The notes under the pieces were generated by a model, which saw only the letters and a list, made by a program, of their open reading frames with translations, ran no database searches and was not told the DNA's origin. From Vibrio sp. VB16 (GTDB taxonomy: Bacteria; Pseudomonadota; Gammaproteobacteria; Enterobacterales; Vibrionaceae), in assembly GCF_015594925.2 (NCBI RefSeq), contig NZ_CP087591.1, positions 124,001-188,000 of the forward strand: a stretch of 64,000 nt of DNA. The letters are read 5' to 3'. This document shows positions 1 to 8,648 of the stretch, piece after piece. Both the position numbers and the translations under genes were made by a program. Numbering within the stretch: position 1 is the first letter of the stretch; every line of letters starts with the position of its first letter.

Positions 1-66
1 AATGAGTGGTTTAGTTAGAAAATTGGAAACAAGTAATGAAAAGAATAGGTCCGTATTGTGTTTATG

Positions 67-99
67 ACTGAGTTTCCAACAAAGCGTAGGAAACTCAGT
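67..99. repeat. Inverted repeat downstream of the first small gene
   Basis: Eleven-base arms ACTGAGTTTCC and GGAAACTCAGT flank an 11-base loop. It lies just past the stop of the minus-strand gene at 142-357. It could end that transcript, but neither side carries a convincing T-run. Confidence 0.5.
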
Positions 100-141
100 A
101 GATTAGCTTTCTGATTTTATTAACGACACAACAAACAATCA

Positions 142-357
142 CTAAGACCATCTATCGCTAACCCAACCATCAATACTCTGATCGTAGTGATGGCCGGCAA
201 AATCATGGTGCGAAATTAGATTTTCTTCTAAATCTGGTTGTTCAGAGAGCATATGCCCAATATGCCTAACCATAGGATCCGCGCTATTAGATCGCTGATG
301 CCTTTCGGCCGTATCTTTGATCAGCTGAAATCGGTAGGTTTTACTGTTTCTTTTCAT
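142..357 (-). CDS. Hypothetical protein, 71 aa
   Basis: I do not recognise the family. The protein is short, charged and histidine-rich, with no signal peptide and no membrane segment, so it is probably cytoplasmic. The ATG at 357 is preceded by a good ribosome binding site, AAGGA, about seven bases upstream, which is the main reason for calling the gene real. The N-terminus is basic (MKRNSKTYRF) and the rest is acidic to neutral with several tryptophans and histidines near the end. It stands alone. Function unknown. Confidence 0.55.
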   Translation of the reverse strand: MKRNSKTYRFQLIKDTAERHQRSNSADPMVRHIGHMLSEQPDLEENLISHHDFAGHHYDQSIDGWVSDRWS

Positions 358-727
358 GCGCGGTTTCCTTATAGGTTGAGGTAATAATTAACCATAGAAT
401 GCGATACATCAGGCGTCAAATCAGATGAAATAACTACTTTTTGATGAATAACTAGTTTATTGAGTTACTTGATAATTAGCATCCACCATATAATACTCAC
501 TAAGCTGTTCATTTTTTGAGCGTTTTTAAATCTTGGTCATTAATTCTGAACTTAAAAACGGAGAAATAGTGGATAATTATCCTGAATCTCACATTTTAGA
601 CGATAATATTATTTTTCTTTTTTTAGCAGAAACTAAAAAGCGCACTCAAATAGTGCGCTTTTGTACGCCGTCTACTCACTAAACGGACAAGTAACATATC
701 AATCCCCGATCAATATGACCGTTTAGG
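358..727. other. Intergenic region, no gene seen
   Basis: This 370-base AT-rich stretch separates the 71-aa gene from the 3' end of the glucosidase gene. It holds the terminator hairpin at 635-662 and probably the promoter of the 71-aa gene. I see no other feature. Confidence 0.6.
635..662 (-). terminator. Rho-independent terminator of the GH3 gene
   Basis: The arms AAAAGCGCACT and AGTGCGCTTTT form an 11-bp stem with a five-base loop. Read on the minus strand, the stem runs into T-rich sequence just after the glucosidase stop codon. Confidence 0.8.
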
Positions 728-3301
728 CTAAATATCCCAACGAATATTGGCAACAACAGCGATCAATTCACCTTCTGTGAATAACATAAACGGGGTATCG
801 ATATAACGAAGATCAAGGCCAGCACTGCAAAACTGATGGCAAGGTATCGATACCGTCAGAAAGCCTTCATTTACATTGGGCAATTGGTCAGATATGTCGA
901 CGCGCGAAAGTTGTTCCATCTCACCACGGTCCATGAACATTTGTAATGCCAAATAAACCGGCATACTAGATGCCTTCTCGACATTAATATCAAAGCATAT
1001 TTCCCCGCTGTCATTATCATAACCAGACAGGTCTTCCGCACTTCCATCACTGGTTTGCAGGTAAATAGACGCAAGAGACCGATTAAATTCGACCCGCACC
1101 GCATCTTGTTGCTGCTGATAGTTGAACGGAGAAGTACTGATATCCGTTAACTGCATCGCGTTGTTACGAGAAACGTCGATTCCAATTGGATGCAATGAAT
1201 CTGATATTTTCAGTTGATAGTCACCAACTGTGGCTTTAACACCAAACATATGAGTTGCATGTTCGGCAATCGTTTCTGCCTCGTTAAGTTCAATATCCAA
1301 TGGCAAGTTATCGAGATATCTCGACTGCAATTCATCGCCATAACAAAGACCATAGCCATAATCAAACAACGGGGCATGTTCACCACTCGGGTCTTGCTCG
1401 TATGCGGGCACCCGATAATCTGGAATATGTGCTGGCTTTCTGTGAACACGGGTACTGCGTTTTTTGTTTGGCCAACTAAATGACAATCTACCAACAAAAT
1501 CAACCTGTTTCTCACCGGCTTCGTTGGCAAGTAAAACATCCGTGATCCCTTTGCCCTCGCTTCCCGGCAAAAACGCGGCGACAAAGGCTTGCGATTTTGA
1601 TATCTCTTCATTCACGTATAACGGTCTGCCACTAAAAAAGATTGAGATAACTTTTACACCCGCTTGGTGTAACTTTTGGATTATCTCCAAGTCAGCTTTA
1701 TAGCTTCTTTTTAATGCTGCAAATTCTAGTGTTTGCCATTCTTTTATATCCCCCATCATTTCAGCATAAGGGTCTTCACCAAATACGACGATAGCAACAT
1801 CACCTTTGGTGAAATTTGAGGTTAACTTAGGGTCAAAAATCACCTTATCTAGACCAAGTTCTCCCTCTAAAGCCATCTTAACGGTAGTGGCTCCTGGGAA
1901 GTCCGCAAGCGTATTTTCGTCCCCCTGCCATGTTAAGTTCCACCCGCCCGATTGTTTTTGTAGATCATCCGCCGCACTTCCCGTTAGTAAAACCGTTTGA
2001 TCTCTTTTTAACGGTAAAATAGCATTGTTATTTTTTAATAGAACCAGTGATTTTCGTACCGCTTCTCGTGCAACTTCTCTGTGTTCTTCTGCCCCGAGTA
2101 AGTTTTGATTCCCTGCATAAACCCGTTTGGTTGGCTGTGGTTTGTCCCACAGCCCAGCACGCATTTTCACCCTAAGAATACGAGTAACTGCATCGTCAAT
2201 TCGAGATAAAGCAATGAGGCCACAGTTGACGTCTTCAACCGTTTTTTGATACACATTCAACCAGTGCTTGTGCACGGGAATCATTAGAATATCGTTACCA
2301 GCATTGATCGCATAACTGGCGTCATCATCCGTGCATTTACTTACCTCCGAGTGACCATGCCAATCGGTAACGACCAAACCATCAAATCCCATCTTCTCTT
2401 TTAAAACATTGGTAAGCAGATACTTACTGCCATGAATTTTAAGATTGTATGTCCCTTCTATTTCCGGTGCTAGATCGTAGTTGTTAGGGTTGTCCCAGCT
2501 ATTAAAAGAAGACATCACCACTTGCGCACCCGCATTTAGCCCACTGAAGTAACCCATAGCATGGATATTGCGCAGAAGGTCTTCGCTGTAATTATTGACC
2601 CCTCGATCAACGCCGACTAACGTACCACCATCACCCACCCAGTGTTTTACGTTTGAGATAACATGCTTATCGCCTTTTAGGTCTTCCGCTGTACCTTGCA
2701 ACCCCTCGACCATCTTGGCGGCGTAGTTATAAACGATCTCTGGATCCTCCGAGTACCCTTCATACACTCTACCCCAGCGCAGATCTCTCGGCGTGGCAAC
2801 CGTAGGGGCAAATGTCCAATCTAAACCTGTGGCGGCAATCTCAATGGCGGTAATGCGCCCAATTTTCTTGACCAATTCAGGAGAGCGCGCGCAACCTAAC
2901 CCAATGTTATGAGGAAAGACTGTGGCACCAAATACATTATTGTGGCCATGTACTGCATCCGTTGCCCACATGAAGGGAATGCGGAAAGGGCGATCTTCAA
3001 ACGCGGTTTCTACTGCAAACCAATACTCATCAGATTTGCTCGCCCAATCTAATGCCGTCGCATGTTTGTCATTATTTGGCCATGCACCACCGCCATTTAA
3101 TATGGAACCAATTTTATAGGTCGTCGCTTCTTCAACGGAAATACCACGGATATCCGGTTGAATCATCTGGCCAACTTTTTCTTCGAGTGTCATTAATGTC
3201 ACTATTCGTCGGACCTCAGATTCGATCGCCTCATCTTTGGTAATGCTGGATTGAATCTGCGGCCAATCTGAAAAGTACGGGGTAATAAACTCAGATGTCA
3301 T
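728..3301 (-). CDS. Glycoside hydrolase family 3 beta-glucosidase / exo-beta-glucan glucohydrolase
   Basis: An 857-aa family 3 glycoside hydrolase that removes terminal beta-glucose from oligosaccharides with retention. The catalytic nucleophile is Asp313 in GLVVTDWHG. The barrel also shows KHWVGDGGT (about 219-227) and MWATDAVHGHNN (about 111-122), both typical of the exo-1,3/1,4-beta-glucosidase subgroup. The C-terminal alpha/beta sandwich begins near 410. There is no signal peptide, so it should act in the cytoplasm on imported oligosaccharides, unlike many secreted relatives of this size. The ATG at 3301 has AGGAAAA upstream. An AraC regulator is divergently encoded next to it and is its likely controller. 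No transporter is adjacent. Confidence 0.92.
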   Translation of the reverse strand: MTSEFITPYFSDWPQIQSSITKDEAIESEVRRIVTLMTLEEKVGQMIQPDIRGISVEEATTYKIGSILNGGGAWPNNDKHATALDWASKSDEYWFAVETAFEDRPFRIPFMWATDAVHGHNNVFGATVFPHNIGLGCARSPELVKKIGRITAIEIAATGLDWTFAPTVATPRDLRWGRVYEGYSEDPEIVYNYAAKMVEGLQGTAEDLKGDKHVISNVKHWVGDGGTLVGVDRGVNNYSEDLLRNIHAMGYFSGLNAGAQVVMSSFNSWDNPNNYDLAPEIEGTYNLKIHGSKYLLTNVLKEKMGFDGLVVTDWHGHSEVSKCTDDDASYAINAGNDILMIPVHKHWLNVYQKTVEDVNCGLIALSRIDDAVTRILRVKMRAGLWDKPQPTKRVYAGNQNLLGAEEHREVAREAVRKSLVLLKNNNAILPLKRDQTVLLTGSAADDLQKQSGGWNLTWQGDENTLADFPGATTVKMALEGELGLDKVIFDPKLTSNFTKGDVAIVVFGEDPYAEMMGDIKEWQTLEFAALKRSYKADLEIIQKLHQAGVKVISIFFSGRPLYVNEEISKSQAFVAAFLPGSEGKGITDVLLANEAGEKQVDFVGRLSFSWPNKKRSTRVHRKPAHIPDYRVPAYEQDPSGEHAPLFDYGYGLCYGDELQSRYLDNLPLDIELNEAETIAEHATHMFGVKATVGDYQLKISDSLHPIGIDVSRNNAMQLTDISTSPFNYQQQQDAVRVEFNRSLASIYLQTSDGSAEDLSGYDNDSGEICFDINVEKASSMPVYLALQMFMDRGEMEQLSRVDISDQLPNVNEGFLTVSIPCHQFCSAGLDLRYIDTPFMLFTEGELIAVVANIRWDI

Positions 3302-3372
3302 GGTATTTTCCTAACAATTAACAACAATAAATCATGCCAATCTAGACAATTAACTGATCAACAATATGAACG

Positions 3373-3396
3373 TAATGGGCGGACTTTAATGGGCGG
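3373..3396. promoter_or_regulatory. Direct repeat in the divergent GH3/araC intergenic region
   Basis: TAATGGGCGG occurs at 3373-3382 and again at 3387-3396, a 14-base period. Direct repeats are typical of AraC-family binding sites, and this spacer separates the glucosidase gene from an AraC-type gene. The assignment as operator is inference. Confidence 0.3.
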
Positions 3397-3566
3397 GTCT
3401 TTATCAAACAAAGCCATCGCTAAGCTTTTGAGTCGTCCTCGGAAGAACATTTACATTGGTCACAAACTTATTCAGCTTAGTATTCGTCACTTTTACTCTC
3501 TTTATAATATGACCATAACAAGTATTTTTCTGCTAATATGACGACATATTTAAGGAATATTACGAC

Positions 3567-4457
3567 ATGAGTTTAATTTACACACTAGACACACACTTAA
3601 AATATCCACATCTGAAATTTGCGGTTACTCATGGAAAGCATTGCGATGATTTTCCTACGCACAGCCACGATTTTTCAGAGCTTTTTATTGTCGTGAAAGG
3701 AACGGCCACGCATACGGTGGCTGATTATCATTACCCGCTATCCCAAGGGGACGTGTTCGTTATAAATGGTCAGGTGGAACATGGCTTTAGTGATGTAGAT
3801 GAGTTGATACTAATTAACCTTATGTTTGAATCTCAGTCACCTCTTTTCGAGACATCTGCGCTTAAATTACTACCTGGCTACCAAGCGTTGTTCAACATTG
3901 AACCGTTAGCGCGACAAAAAGCCGACTACACAGCCAAACTTAACCTAAGCCTTCATCAGTACGCTGAGGTAGAAAAATTGGTGCTAGCCATTGATGAAGA
4001 GTACCGCCAAGCACCAAGCGGGTTCGAGACGATGTTGAATGCCCAGCTTCAACAACTTATCATCATTCTCGCCCGCTTCTATCAAGGTGATGACATACAA
4101 ATGAATCGCTCTACCATGATATTGAGTAGAGCATTGGTATACCTTGAAGAGCATTATCGTCGCGACGACTTACGGACACTTCAGGTCGCCGCCGCCTCTT
4201 TTGTAAGCGTTCGACAGTTAGAACGATTATTTCGCGATTACCTGCAAACATCACCAAATCAATACCTAAAAGATAAACGGTTACAATTTGCGTACGATAA
4301 CTTATTGGGCTCCCCTGAACTTTCGATCCAACAGATAGCCGACAACGCCGGTTACACTGACAGCAATTATTTTTCTAAGTGTTTTAGGCACAAATTTGGT
4401 CAAAACCCTAGAGATTATAGAAAGTCAGCACTTTGTTTATTCCAACAGCGTCAATAA
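3567..4457 (+). CDS. AraC-family transcriptional regulator with cupin sensor domain
   Basis: A 296-aa regulator. Residues about 10-95 form an AraC-type cupin sensing domain (THSHDFSELFIVVKG, then LSQGDVFVINGQVEHGF). The last 100 residues hold two helix-turn-helix units, ending in the family signature IADNAGYTDSNYFSKCFRHKFG. Such cupin regulators normally sense a sugar and act near promoters. The gene is divergent from the GH3 glucosidase, its probable target, so the ligand may be a gluco-oligosaccharide (inference). AAGGAA precedes the ATG. Its 3' end overlaps the convergent ABC-F gene by 50 bases. Confidence 0.88.
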   Translation: MSLIYTLDTHLKYPHLKFAVTHGKHCDDFPTHSHDFSELFIVVKGTATHTVADYHYPLSQGDVFVINGQVEHGFSDVDELILINLMFESQSPLFETSALKLLPGYQALFNIEPLARQKADYTAKLNLSLHQYAEVEKLVLAIDEEYRQAPSGFETMLNAQLQQLIIILARFYQGDDIQMNRSTMILSRALVYLEEHYRRDDLRTLQVAAASFVSVRQLERLFRDYLQTSPNQYLKDKRLQFAYDNLLGSPELSIQQIADNAGYTDSNYFSKCFRHKFGQNPRDYRKSALCLFQQRQ

Positions 4458-6000
4458 AAAAAGCATCGTGACTCACTAGTATGAAAGCCCCCTTATACTG
4501 ATTTAGTGCTGTGGCTAAACGTTGCTTTGATTCTATATCTAAGTGGTTATCAGGTTCATCTAATAGCAGTAATGGTCCGTCAGCTATATGGCTTACCAAC
4601 AACATAGAGAGTTTCATTTTTTCGCCACCACTCAGGTGAGCAACTTTACGGTAGACAGAATCTCGCCTAAAACCTATACCCGCTAAAAGAATACGAGCGA
4701 TCCCTTCTACTAGGCCATCACTGTGCTTTAACAAGCTTTCTAATACCGAATCTGTCGACGATAACATTCCAAAATTTTGGTCCATGTAAACAGTTTTAGC
4801 GTATCGTTTAATTTCACCGTTATAGTGACAATGCTTGTCATGGATCGCTTTCAATAGCATCGACTTTCCGCTGCCATTCGGTCCGTCGAGATGAAGCCTT
4901 TCAGTTTGAGATACGGTAAAGGTCATTTCTTTGTCTGAACCGTAATCTAGCATGCAGTTAGTCACCCTAAGCAAGGTGCGTTTTTTTAGCTCTTGAGCTT
5001 GTTGCACATATAAGGCCTGTGGTTTGACCGTCTCTTGTTGGATTTCTAAAACAGCGAGCTTACTTTGATTTCGGTCTATCTGATTTCGTTGATTCCTTAG
5101 TCCAGCCGATTGACTCTGTTCCGCTTTGTTTTTCATTGCATCCATTAGAATTTTGGGCTGACTGCCTGATTTTCTCAACTGTTTGCCTTTCGATTCTCGC
5201 TGCTCTCTTTTCTCTTTGTTTGTCTGTGCTTGTCTCATCAATTTTTTCTGCTCCGATTTGAGACCTTCTATCCGTTTGTTTAGCGCTTGATCTTCAATTC
5301 TAGATTGCTGCAGGTAGTCATCGTAATTCCCTGAAAAATGGTCGACTCCGAGGCGAGTCAACTGATAGATACCCTCTACCTGATTGAGTAAAACCCTATC
5401 GTGGCTTACTAATAAAATGACGCCATCAAACCCCTGCATATGCTTGATTAACCAATCTCGTCCAATAGCATCGAGATGGTTAGTGGGTTCATCAAGCAAT
5501 AACACCTCATAATCAGATTGAAAAAGGCGATGCAGTTGCAGTAAGGCCAACTGCCCACCACTCAGGCGACGACAATGTACACTCGGATCCGCAGGGATTC
5601 GAAGCGACAGCAAATCGGAAATCACTCTCTCTTCTATCGTCCAATCTTCTGCGACGACATCAAAATCCTTCTGTTCACTGCTCCCTTTTTGAATCGATTT
5701 CAAGGCTGAAAGCTGTTTCGAAACGCCCATGAACTCGGCAATAGTGCGTTGGCTATCAATCAAATCAGATGGCAGTTGAGAATAATGGCCAACCTTCCCT
5801 TTAGTGATAACACTTCCCTTCGTGGGTATACGTTGCCCACTTAATAGAGAGACCAATATTGATTTCCCGACACCATTGCGTCCGACTAAACCAGCGATTT
5901 TTTCATTAAAATTAAGGTTGAGATCGTTGAACAGCCACTCCCCCGTATCGAGCTGGAAAGACAATTGGTGTGTCGTAATGGCAGACTTATTTGCAGGCAT
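4408..6000 (-). CDS. ABC-F family ATPase (tandem nucleotide-binding domains, no membrane domain)
   Basis: A 530-aa protein with two ABC ATPase domains and no transmembrane segments. Domain 1 has Walker A GRNGVGKS (40-47), signature LSGGQ (146-150) and Walker B VLLLDEPTNHLD (166-177). Domain 2 has GPNGSGKS (373-380), LSGGE (456-460) and LLLLDEPDNHLD (477-488). The linker between them (about 235-330) is rich in Lys, Arg and Gln, as expected for a ribosome-contacting arm. ABC-F proteins act at the ribosome, either in stalled-translation rescue or in protection from antibiotics. This is not YbiT, which lies at 61.2 kb; I cannot place it in a resistance subgroup by eye. It has a structured leader upstream and overlaps the convergent araC gene. 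Confidence 0.88.
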   Translation of the reverse strand: MPANKSAITTHQLSFQLDTGEWLFNDLNLNFNEKIAGLVGRNGVGKSILVSLLSGQRIPTKGSVITKGKVGHYSQLPSDLIDSQRTIAEFMGVSKQLSALKSIQKGSSEQKDFDVVAEDWTIEERVISDLLSLRIPADPSVHCRRLSGGQLALLQLHRLFQSDYEVLLLDEPTNHLDAIGRDWLIKHMQGFDGVILLVSHDRVLLNQVEGIYQLTRLGVDHFSGNYDDYLQQSRIEDQALNKRIEGLKSEQKKLMRQAQTNKEKREQRESKGKQLRKSGSQPKILMDAMKNKAEQSQSAGLRNQRNQIDRNQSKLAVLEIQQETVKPQALYVQQAQELKKRTLLRVTNCMLDYGSDKEMTFTVSQTERLHLDGPNGSGKSMLLKAIHDKHCHYNGEIKRYAKTVYMDQNFGMLSSTDSVLESLLKHSDGLVEGIARILLAGIGFRRDSVYRKVAHLSGGEKMKLSMLLVSHIADGPLLLLDEPDNHLDIESKQRLATALNQYKGAFILVSHDAFFIDAVGINKVLTFYNL

Positions 6001-6024
6001 AAAAACCTCCGTTTACTGAATATG

Positions 6025-6180
6025 TAAAGGGGGTAGCCGATCTACATCTGTAGATTGGCAAGACGCGAGCTTGGCTCTTTCTCACAACGGCAATAGACAA
6101 GTCTATAGCTGAAGAAGCGTGTTTGCAGTAGTGCAAGAATAGAGATGACGAAAAGCAACGCCCACTAACCCCGAGTGTCC
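6025..6180. repeat. Structured non-coding element upstream of the ABC-F gene
   Basis: This stretch is GC-richer than its AT-rich surroundings and full of complementarity. A near-perfect stem sits at 6037-6058 (CCGATCTACA pairing with TGTAGATTGG). The outer ends GGGGTAG (6030-6036) and CTAACCCC (6165-6172) could close the whole element. It lies just 5' of the ABC-F start codon. It may be a dispersed palindromic repeat or a leader RNA controlling the ABC-F gene. I cannot tell which. Confidence 0.45.
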
Positions 6181-6469
6181 AAATAAATAATGGTAAATTG
6201 GATGTCAGGTATTAGTTGTTCATTATGGCGTTGGCTCCAATAGAAGTGATGAAGTGATTATACCGACCAATAAATCACCATTTCAACTAGAATTTTCAAC
6301 CTGATCTAACACTCTTGCCATCACCTGTAGTAACGACGAGATTATTAGTCGCAAATTAAAGTTGTATAGTCGGCCAAACCTATTCAAACTATGCAATCAG
6401 TAATACCGGTCACATTGTGTACGTGATCAAAATGAAATTAATTCCGTAAACCGCATTAAAGGCAGAAAA
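6181..6469. other. Intergenic region, no gene seen
   Basis: With the structured element this makes a 469-base gene-free gap between two divergent genes. The AT-rich part must hold the promoter of the VF530-type gene. I see no other clear motif. Confidence 0.5.
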
Positions 6470-6865
6470 ATGTTAGAAGAACAGCAAAATAACCCACTAC
6501 ATGGCCTCAAACTAGAAGAGATGGTTAAAGAACTAGTTGATTTTTATGGATGGGACATATTAGATACGGCGATGCGGTTTAACTGTTTTCATACCAACCC
6601 ATCCGTCGCGAGCAGTGTCAAATACCTGCGAAAATCGGAATGGGCGAGGGAGAAGCTAGAAGCATTCTACCTAAATCGATTTAAAAGAATGCCACGACCA
6701 ACGGAAGAAGAAAGAGAAATACCGCCTCGTATGCGCACCTATGCGGCTGATATAAAACCAAGAGAACCAATGAAACTCACTGTCGAATCTATATTGGACT
6801 CTCAAGCTAAAGCGGCGTCGTCGTACAAAGCCAAAAAATCAGCCGGGAAAAATATGCGTCGGTAG
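6470..6865 (+). CDS. VF530-type (DUF2132) DNA-binding protein
   Basis: A 131-aa protein. Residues about 8-75 match the VF530/DUF2132 family: NPLHGLKLEEMVKELVDFYGW, then CFHTNPSVASSVKYLRK and WAREKLEAFYL. The prototype is a Vibrio fischeri protein described as DNA-binding; the cellular role is not established. The C-terminal 50 residues are a longer than usual, Lys/Arg-rich, probably disordered tail. AAAGGC lies eight bases before the ATG. It is a single gene, convergent with the HAD gene. Confidence 0.88.
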   Translation: MLEEQQNNPLHGLKLEEMVKELVDFYGWDILDTAMRFNCFHTNPSVASSVKYLRKSEWAREKLEAFYLNRFKRMPRPTEEEREIPPRMRTYAADIKPREPMKLTVESILDSQAKAASSYKAKKSAGKNMRR

Positions 6866-6889
6866 ACCCAATTAAATACGACCAAACTG

Positions 6890-7357
6890 TCAACACAACT
6901 CACTTAGTTTGCAAATCTGAGTTATCGAAGCCTCACATTGATGAGGCTTCGCTTCTTTATTGAACCATATAACGTTTATGCCCAACTGTTGAGCTGGAAG
7001 AATATCTTTCTCAAAAGTGTCCCCCACCATCGTGACTTGTTCAGCGGGCAGATTTAATTGATTCAGTACCGCTAAGAAGAATTCAGGTGATCCTTTTCCT
7101 ATGCCTAAATTTGCTTTGCAAAAATAACCAGTAATAAATTCCGCCAATCCGACCCGCTCAAAGGCGAGTCGAATATCTTTTTCAGATGAATCGGCGGCAT
7201 TAGTCGCAACATATATACGATGCCGTTGTGAAAGGCGCTTCAATGTTTCTGGTGCACCCTCAACCGCTTGTACATGTGGCCAATCGCACATCTTCCCAGT
7301 GGTGTGCGGATAATCAATCATAAGGGTGTCACCCCAATCAAACAGATACGTTTTCAT
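6890..7357 (-). CDS. HAD-superfamily hydrolase
   Basis: A HAD-like phosphatase of 155 aa. Motif I is FDWGDTL, motif II falls near VATNAA, the lysine of motif III is in GKGSPEFF, and motif IV is GDTFEKDILPA. The residue two after the nucleophile Asp is Gly instead of the usual Asp, so the general acid is displaced or absent, as in some phosphonatase-like members. There is no cap insertion of note. I chose the ATG at 7357 over 7363, because AGGAA abuts the first ATG but is well spaced from the second. The substrate cannot be read from the sequence. A hairpin inside the 3' coding end (6928-6951) may also terminate the convergent VF530 gene. Confidence 0.82.
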   Translation of the reverse strand: MKTYLFDWGDTLMIDYPHTTGKMCDWPHVQAVEGAPETLKRLSQRHRIYVATNAADSSEKDIRLAFERVGLAEFITGYFCKANLGIGKGSPEFFLAVLNQLNLPAEQVTMVGDTFEKDILPAQQLGINVIWFNKEAKPHQCEASITQICKLSELC

Positions 7358-7389
7358 CTTCATTTCCTATCAAAATTCTAGATTTTTAT

Positions 7390-7845
7390 TTAAAGATCGA
7401 TAGACATAAATGTGCTATTGGGGTCGGACAGATAATTAGAAAAAGGTTCACAAGGTGTAAAACCATACTTTTGATATAGCTTTCGTGCTGGTTTAAAAAA
7501 TGCCATGGAGCCGGTCTCTAAACTCAACGACACATAGCCTCTCTTTTTCGCCACAACCAATATATGCTCAAGTAACGTGGAGGCAACGCCAGTGTTACGC
7601 GCATGAGAATGAGTGCGCATGGACTTGAGCTCTGCATTGGCCGTTGAAAGCTCTTTAATGGCAACGCAACCGAGTAATTGCCCGCCTTCTCTAGCGCTAA
7701 AAAACGTAATGGAAGGTGCCTTTAAAGCCGTTACATCTAGGGCATGTACGCTCTCTGCTGGCGATGTCGCAAGCATATCTTGCATATGATCTTGTAAAAG
7801 TTGGAGAACGTCACCGCTTTCCAAGTTATCTATTTTGATGTCCAT
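7390..7845 (-). CDS. GNAT-family N-acetyltransferase
   Basis: A 151-aa single-domain acetyltransferase. The acetyl-CoA binding segment appears as MRTHSHARNTGVASTLLEHI (motif A, about 77-96), followed by the beta-strand/helix VSLSLETG and KLYQKYGFTPCEPF typical of the fold. The substrate is unknown; relatives of this length acetylate small amines or antibiotics. It lies 32 bases upstream of the HAD gene on the same strand and may be cotranscribed with it. AGGG stands about 11 bases upstream of the ATG, a slightly long spacing. Confidence 0.82.
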   Translation of the reverse strand: MDIKIDNLESGDVLQLLQDHMQDMLATSPAESVHALDVTALKAPSITFFSAREGGQLLGCVAIKELSTANAELKSMRTHSHARNTGVASTLLEHILVVAKKRGYVSLSLETGSMAFFKPARKLYQKYGFTPCEPFSNYLSDPNSTFMSIDL

Positions 7846-8009
7846 ATCAATAAAACCCTATTGTAAAATCCATGTCATGATTGAACCACAATAATTACAT
7901 ATCTAGCGTCAAAAACCATCGCTATTTGTTTGTTACCAAAACAATTCACGTTCAAAAAACACCATCAGTGGTACACTACGGAGGTGTACATCCTGTTAAA
8001 TAGCGAACG

Positions 8010-8408
8010 ATGAAAGAGTGTAATTCATGTGGTAAATGTTGTATCAAATACGGAGATGGCGATATTTGGGCGACAAAAGATGAGATTGACCTATGGGAAA
8101 TATTTAACCCCAACATTTTCGAATACGTTAAGAACGACGAAATTTGGTTCGATTCTGAATCTGGTATGAGGCTTAAGCGATGCCCTTTTCTTGACATTGT
8201 ACCCAATATAAACGCGCTCGCGCCAAAAAAGTATACATGCAGTATTTACCTAGACAGACCTGAAGATTGCCGTCATTACCCTAGCCTTATTTCTGAAATG
8301 ATTAGGGATGAATGCGAAATGATTGAAGTTGTAGACTTGGAGAAACAGAAACAAGCACAAATAAAACTCGATTTATTGATGCAAGATAGTCGTCCCCCAA
8401 GCTACTAA
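8010..8408 (+). CDS. YkgJ-family cysteine cluster protein
   Basis: A 132-aa protein of the YkgJ (zinc/iron-chelating) family. The N-terminal CNSCGKCC (residues 4-11) plus later Cys in RCPFL, TCSIYL and EDCRHYP form the conserved cysteine cluster, presumed to bind metal or an Fe-S centre. It is cytoplasmic with no signal peptide. The ribosome binding site is weak, but the start is fixed by the conserved N-terminal cluster. It is divergent from the GNAT gene. The biochemical role of the family is not established. Confidence 0.85.
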   Translation: MKECNSCGKCCIKYGDGDIWATKDEIDLWEIFNPNIFEYVKNDEIWFDSESGMRLKRCPFLDIVPNINALAPKKYTCSIYLDRPEDCRHYPSLISEMIRDECEMIEVVDLEKQKQAQIKLDLLMQDSRPPSY

Positions 8409-8438
8409 TAGAATGATACTAGCGTGGTCATCTCTTTG

Positions 8439-8648
8439 TTATTGATATTCAATTTCTTTTTCAATGTAATCAGAATCGCTAAACCACTGCACTTTGCCAA
8501 CGTAAAGACCTTCGCTTAGTTTTGCGTCTATTTGTGCAGCAATTCGAGCGGTCATTTTAAGCCAACCGTCAACGTTATCTAACCCATCAAGCAACTCACC
8601 TACAATGGCTTGTGCCTCAGAGTCTAGTTGCAGGTTAATATAGTTCAT
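8439..8648 (-). CDS. Small hypothetical protein, 69 aa, coupled to the M14 peptidase gene
   Basis: I do not recognise this 69-aa acidic, soluble protein. Its ATG lies inside the 3' end of the M14 peptidase gene (14-base overlap), so it is probably translated by coupling. It is the last gene of the selO - peptidase - small protein run. The tight overlap and absence of a separate promoter argue that it is real and tied to that operon. Confidence 0.6.
   Translation of the reverse strand: MNYINLQLDSEAQAIVGELLDGLDNVDGWLKMTARIAAQIDAKLSEGLYVGKVQWFSDSDYIEKEIEYQ

Noticed and set aside
6025..6180. Integron attC (VCR-like) site
   Set aside because: The structured element lacks the expected core sites and there is no cassette array or integrase nearby.
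7976..8206. A minus-strand frame over the YkgJ gene
   Set aside because: It lies opposite a gene with a conserved cysteine cluster and has no start context; a shadow.
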